Source: a bacterium
GTDB taxonomy: Bacteria; CLD3; SB21
DNA: 64,000 nucleotides
Direction of reading: 5' to 3'
Assembly: GCA_013360215.1 (NCBI GenBank)
Contig: JABWCP010000004.1
Span: 186,001 to 250,000, forward strand
The notes under the pieces are model-generated. The model ran no database searches. It was not told the DNA's origin and saw nothing but the letters and a program-made list of their open reading frames with translations. Each line of letters starts with the position of its first letter. The first letter of the stretch is position 1. A program made the translations under genes and the position numbers. Below are positions 62,349-64,000 of this stretch, in pieces.

Positions 62349-64000
62349 TCAGTTGTACTCATTATAACAAGGTACAGAAAAACTAAATCGCGAACCCTTG
62401 CCTTTTTCGCTGGTAACCCATACGCGTCCACCGTGCAGTTCAATCACCTTTTTGACGATGGCCAGACCGAGTCCCGTGCTGACTTCTCCGGCTGTCGGAC
62501 GTGCGCTGAGCTTCTGATACGATTTGAATACTTTGTTAAGGTCTTCTTGCGAGAGGCCTTGTCCTGTATCTTCGACATGAACGCAAACTTCACGATCGGT
62601 AGGTTCACAAAAAACCCGCACCGCACCGCCGGGATGAGTGTATTTGATCGCATTGGAGAGCAAGTTATCCATTACTTCCAAAATCCGGTTGCGATCGACA
62701 AATACATTGGGCATGAGTAAGGGTCGCTCGACAGCTAAACGAATATTTTTTTGTTCGGCGGCACGACGATGCAGATTTTCACACTCGTCTATGATGCGTT
62801 GCAAACTTTCGCTGTGTTTTTCCAAGTTAACTTTACCGGCTTCGATGGAACTCCAATCCAACAATGTCGAAACCAGATTTGCCATTTGTTGCGACACTTT
62901 ATGTACGGTATCCAAGTCGTTTTCAATATCTCGCATCGTAGCGTGTCCGTGCCGGATATCGTTGATCATAAGTTGTACGTAACCGATGATCGTCGTCAAA
63001 GGATTTCGAAGATCGTGAGCCGCAATACCGAGGAATTCGTTTTTCTTTTGATTGAGGATTTCAAGTTCTTCGTTTTTGATTTTCAGTTCAGTCGTACGCT
63101 CATTGATGATGTTTTCAAGGCGGCGATTGTATTGCTCCACTCTTTGAAGGCGCAGCCGGTGAAACGACCACAACGCCAAGGTGATCAAAACAACGATGGC
63201 CAAACGAAAATACCAAGTTTTCCAGAATGGCGGTAAAACATGCAATGTGAGTCGTGTCGGTGACTCACACCATACGCCGTCGTTATTGGATGCTTTTATC
63301 AAAAACGTATAATCACCGGGTGCGAGGGTGTTATACGATGCCGAACGCCGTTCATCGCTGTAAATCCAATGTTCGTCCAAGCCGTCGAGTTTATAGGCGT
63401 ATTTATTTTTTAGTGAATTGGTGTATTCGAGCGCGCTGAACTGAAATGTAAGCCATGTGACGGATGATTCGAGGGTAAGTTCGTCCAATCCAAATGTCGA
63501 ACGTTCAATGGTAGATTCACCGTTATGCAGCGTATAGCCGGTGATCTGAGGTTTTACAGCGATCTGGTTAAAAACCAACTTGCGAGTATTGACTGAAACT
63601 ATGCCGTGTACACCGCCGAAATAAAGCGTTCCGTCGTTTGATAAATAATGCGCACCTTGTGCAAAAATATTGGAAGGAAGTTTGTCCACGACATTAAAAT
63701 TTCTAAAAGCAAACTGATTATCCGGTATATACCTCAGTTGCGAGAGTCCGTTATTGGTAGATATCCAAAAATGATCCGGTCCGGTAGGAATGATATTATA
63801 TACAGCATCGGACGGTAAACCATCGGCTATGGAAATGGAACGAAATGTTTCTTGTCGAATATCCATCAAACTTATACCATTGCCGTCCGTACCGATCCAA
63901 AGATGCGGATGAGCCGTATCCGGATCCAATGCGATGGTCATAATTTCATTTCCCGAAATGCTATTTTTATAAGACGGGTTACCTTTAAAATGTTTCCAAT
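62349..64000 (-). CDS. Sensor kinase with two-component propeller and Y_Y_Y domain, 5'-truncated by the window
   Basis: The frame stays open to the window edge beyond the ATG at 63941, so the N-terminal part is missing. Visible domains in order are the last blades of a two-component-regulator propeller (HLWIGTDGNGISLMD and WISTNNGLSQLRY), a Y_Y_Y domain with GDYTFLIKASNNDGVW, a membrane helix (FRLAIVVLITLALWSF), a coiled-coil linker, a HisKA domain with A-A-H-D-L-R-N-P-L, and a complete HATPase with N-A-I-K-Y-T, D-T-G-Q-G-L and T-G-L-G-L-A-I-V-K-K. No receiver domain follows. Similar sensors detect carbohydrates, but the signal is unknown here. Confidence 0.9.
   Translation of the reverse strand, partial: WKHFKGNPSYKNSISGNEIMTIALDPDTAHPHLWIGTDGNGISLMDIRQETFRSISIADGLPSDAVYNIIPTGPDHFWISTNNGLSQLRYIPDNQFAFRNFNVVDKLPSNIFAQGAHYLSNDGTLYFGGVHGIVSVNTRKLVFNQIAVKPQITGYTLHNGESTIERSTFGLDELTLESSVTWLTFQFSALEYTNSLKNKYAYKLDGLDEHWIYSDERRSASYNTLAPGDYTFLIKASNNDGVWCESPTRLTLHVLPPFWKTWYFRLAIVVLITLALWSFHRLRLQRVEQYNRRLENIINERTTELKIKNEELEILNQKKNEFLGIAAHDLRNPLTTIIGYVQLMINDIRHGHATMRDIENDLDTVHKVSQQMANLVSTLLDWSSIEAGKVNLEKHSESLQRIIDECENLHRRAAEQKNIRLAVERPLLMPNVFVDRNRILEVMDNLLSNAIKYTHPGGAVRVFCEPTDREVCVHVEDTGQGLSQEDLNKVFKSYQKLSARPTAGEVSTGLGLAIVKKVIELHGGRVWVTSEKGKGSRFSFSVPCYNEYN

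Overview
The window is a bacterial chromosome segment of moderate GC content with dense coding, short intergenic gaps and no rRNA, tRNA, CRISPR array, insertion sequence or phage module that I could recognise. Several features point to the FCB superphylum (Ignavibacteria, Calditrichota or KSB1-like lineages; rank uncertain). These are a secreted multi-FN3 protein ending in the NYPNPFNPST-type C-terminal sorting domain, several lipoproteins and outer-membrane-type proteins, RNase Y, and a Y_Y_Y-type sensor kinase. No gap between genes exceeds 300 bases.

Layout. 1-6640: the 3' part of a large secreted propeller/FN3 adhesin-like gene, broken by a frameshifting deletion of about 49 bp, followed by a TPR lipoprotein. 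6676-11542 (+): radical SAM protein, EnvC-like murein hydrolase activator, flippase-like membrane protein, ThiE and a MobA-like nucleotidyltransferase. 11517-14763 (-): PurE-like protein and polyprenol-phosphate mannosyltransferase, then an internal terminator, then AccA, a YbgC-type thioesterase and a PAP2 phosphatase. 14997-17063 (+): M3 oligopeptidase.

17275-35061 (+): the respiratory complex I cluster nuoA-C-D-E-F-[VOC protein]-G-H-I-J-K-L-M, a terminator, then a zinc-ribbon/TPR/ClpA-like AAA+ gene directly followed by nuoN. nuoB is absent from its usual place between A and C. A VOC-fold protein with a histone-like lysine tail sits between F and G. The AAA+ gene before nuoN has an architecture I do not recognise.

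35136-37572 (+): Ddl, a crotonase and a DUF3592-like membrane protein. 37576-42407 (-): thioredoxin-like protein, a protease/propeller/beta-barrel protein, hemolysin III family protein and an SDR. 42554-43171 (+): Spy-like protein. 43226-47263 (-): Ycf48-like lipoprotein and a tight three-gene operon (GNAT-type acyltransferase, NAD epimerase/reductase, PAP2_3 membrane enzyme) that resembles a ceramide-type lipid module. 47479-53588 (+): outer-membrane-like protein, thiolase, cytochrome-like YVTN lipoprotein, GlyA and a small lipoprotein. 53711-64000 (-): cyclase-family hydrolase, degenerate PAS histidine kinase, PrmC, membrane winged-helix-like protein, ThiD, GAF/HD-GYP protein with a coiled-coil insert, BioY, RNase Y and a hybrid-type sensor kinase cut by the window edge.

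The strongest candidates for something undescribed are the zinc-ribbon/TPR/ClpA-like unfoldase and the lysine-tailed VOC protein embedded in the complex I locus, together with the missing nuoB. Assignments rest on reading motifs by eye; no database search was run.
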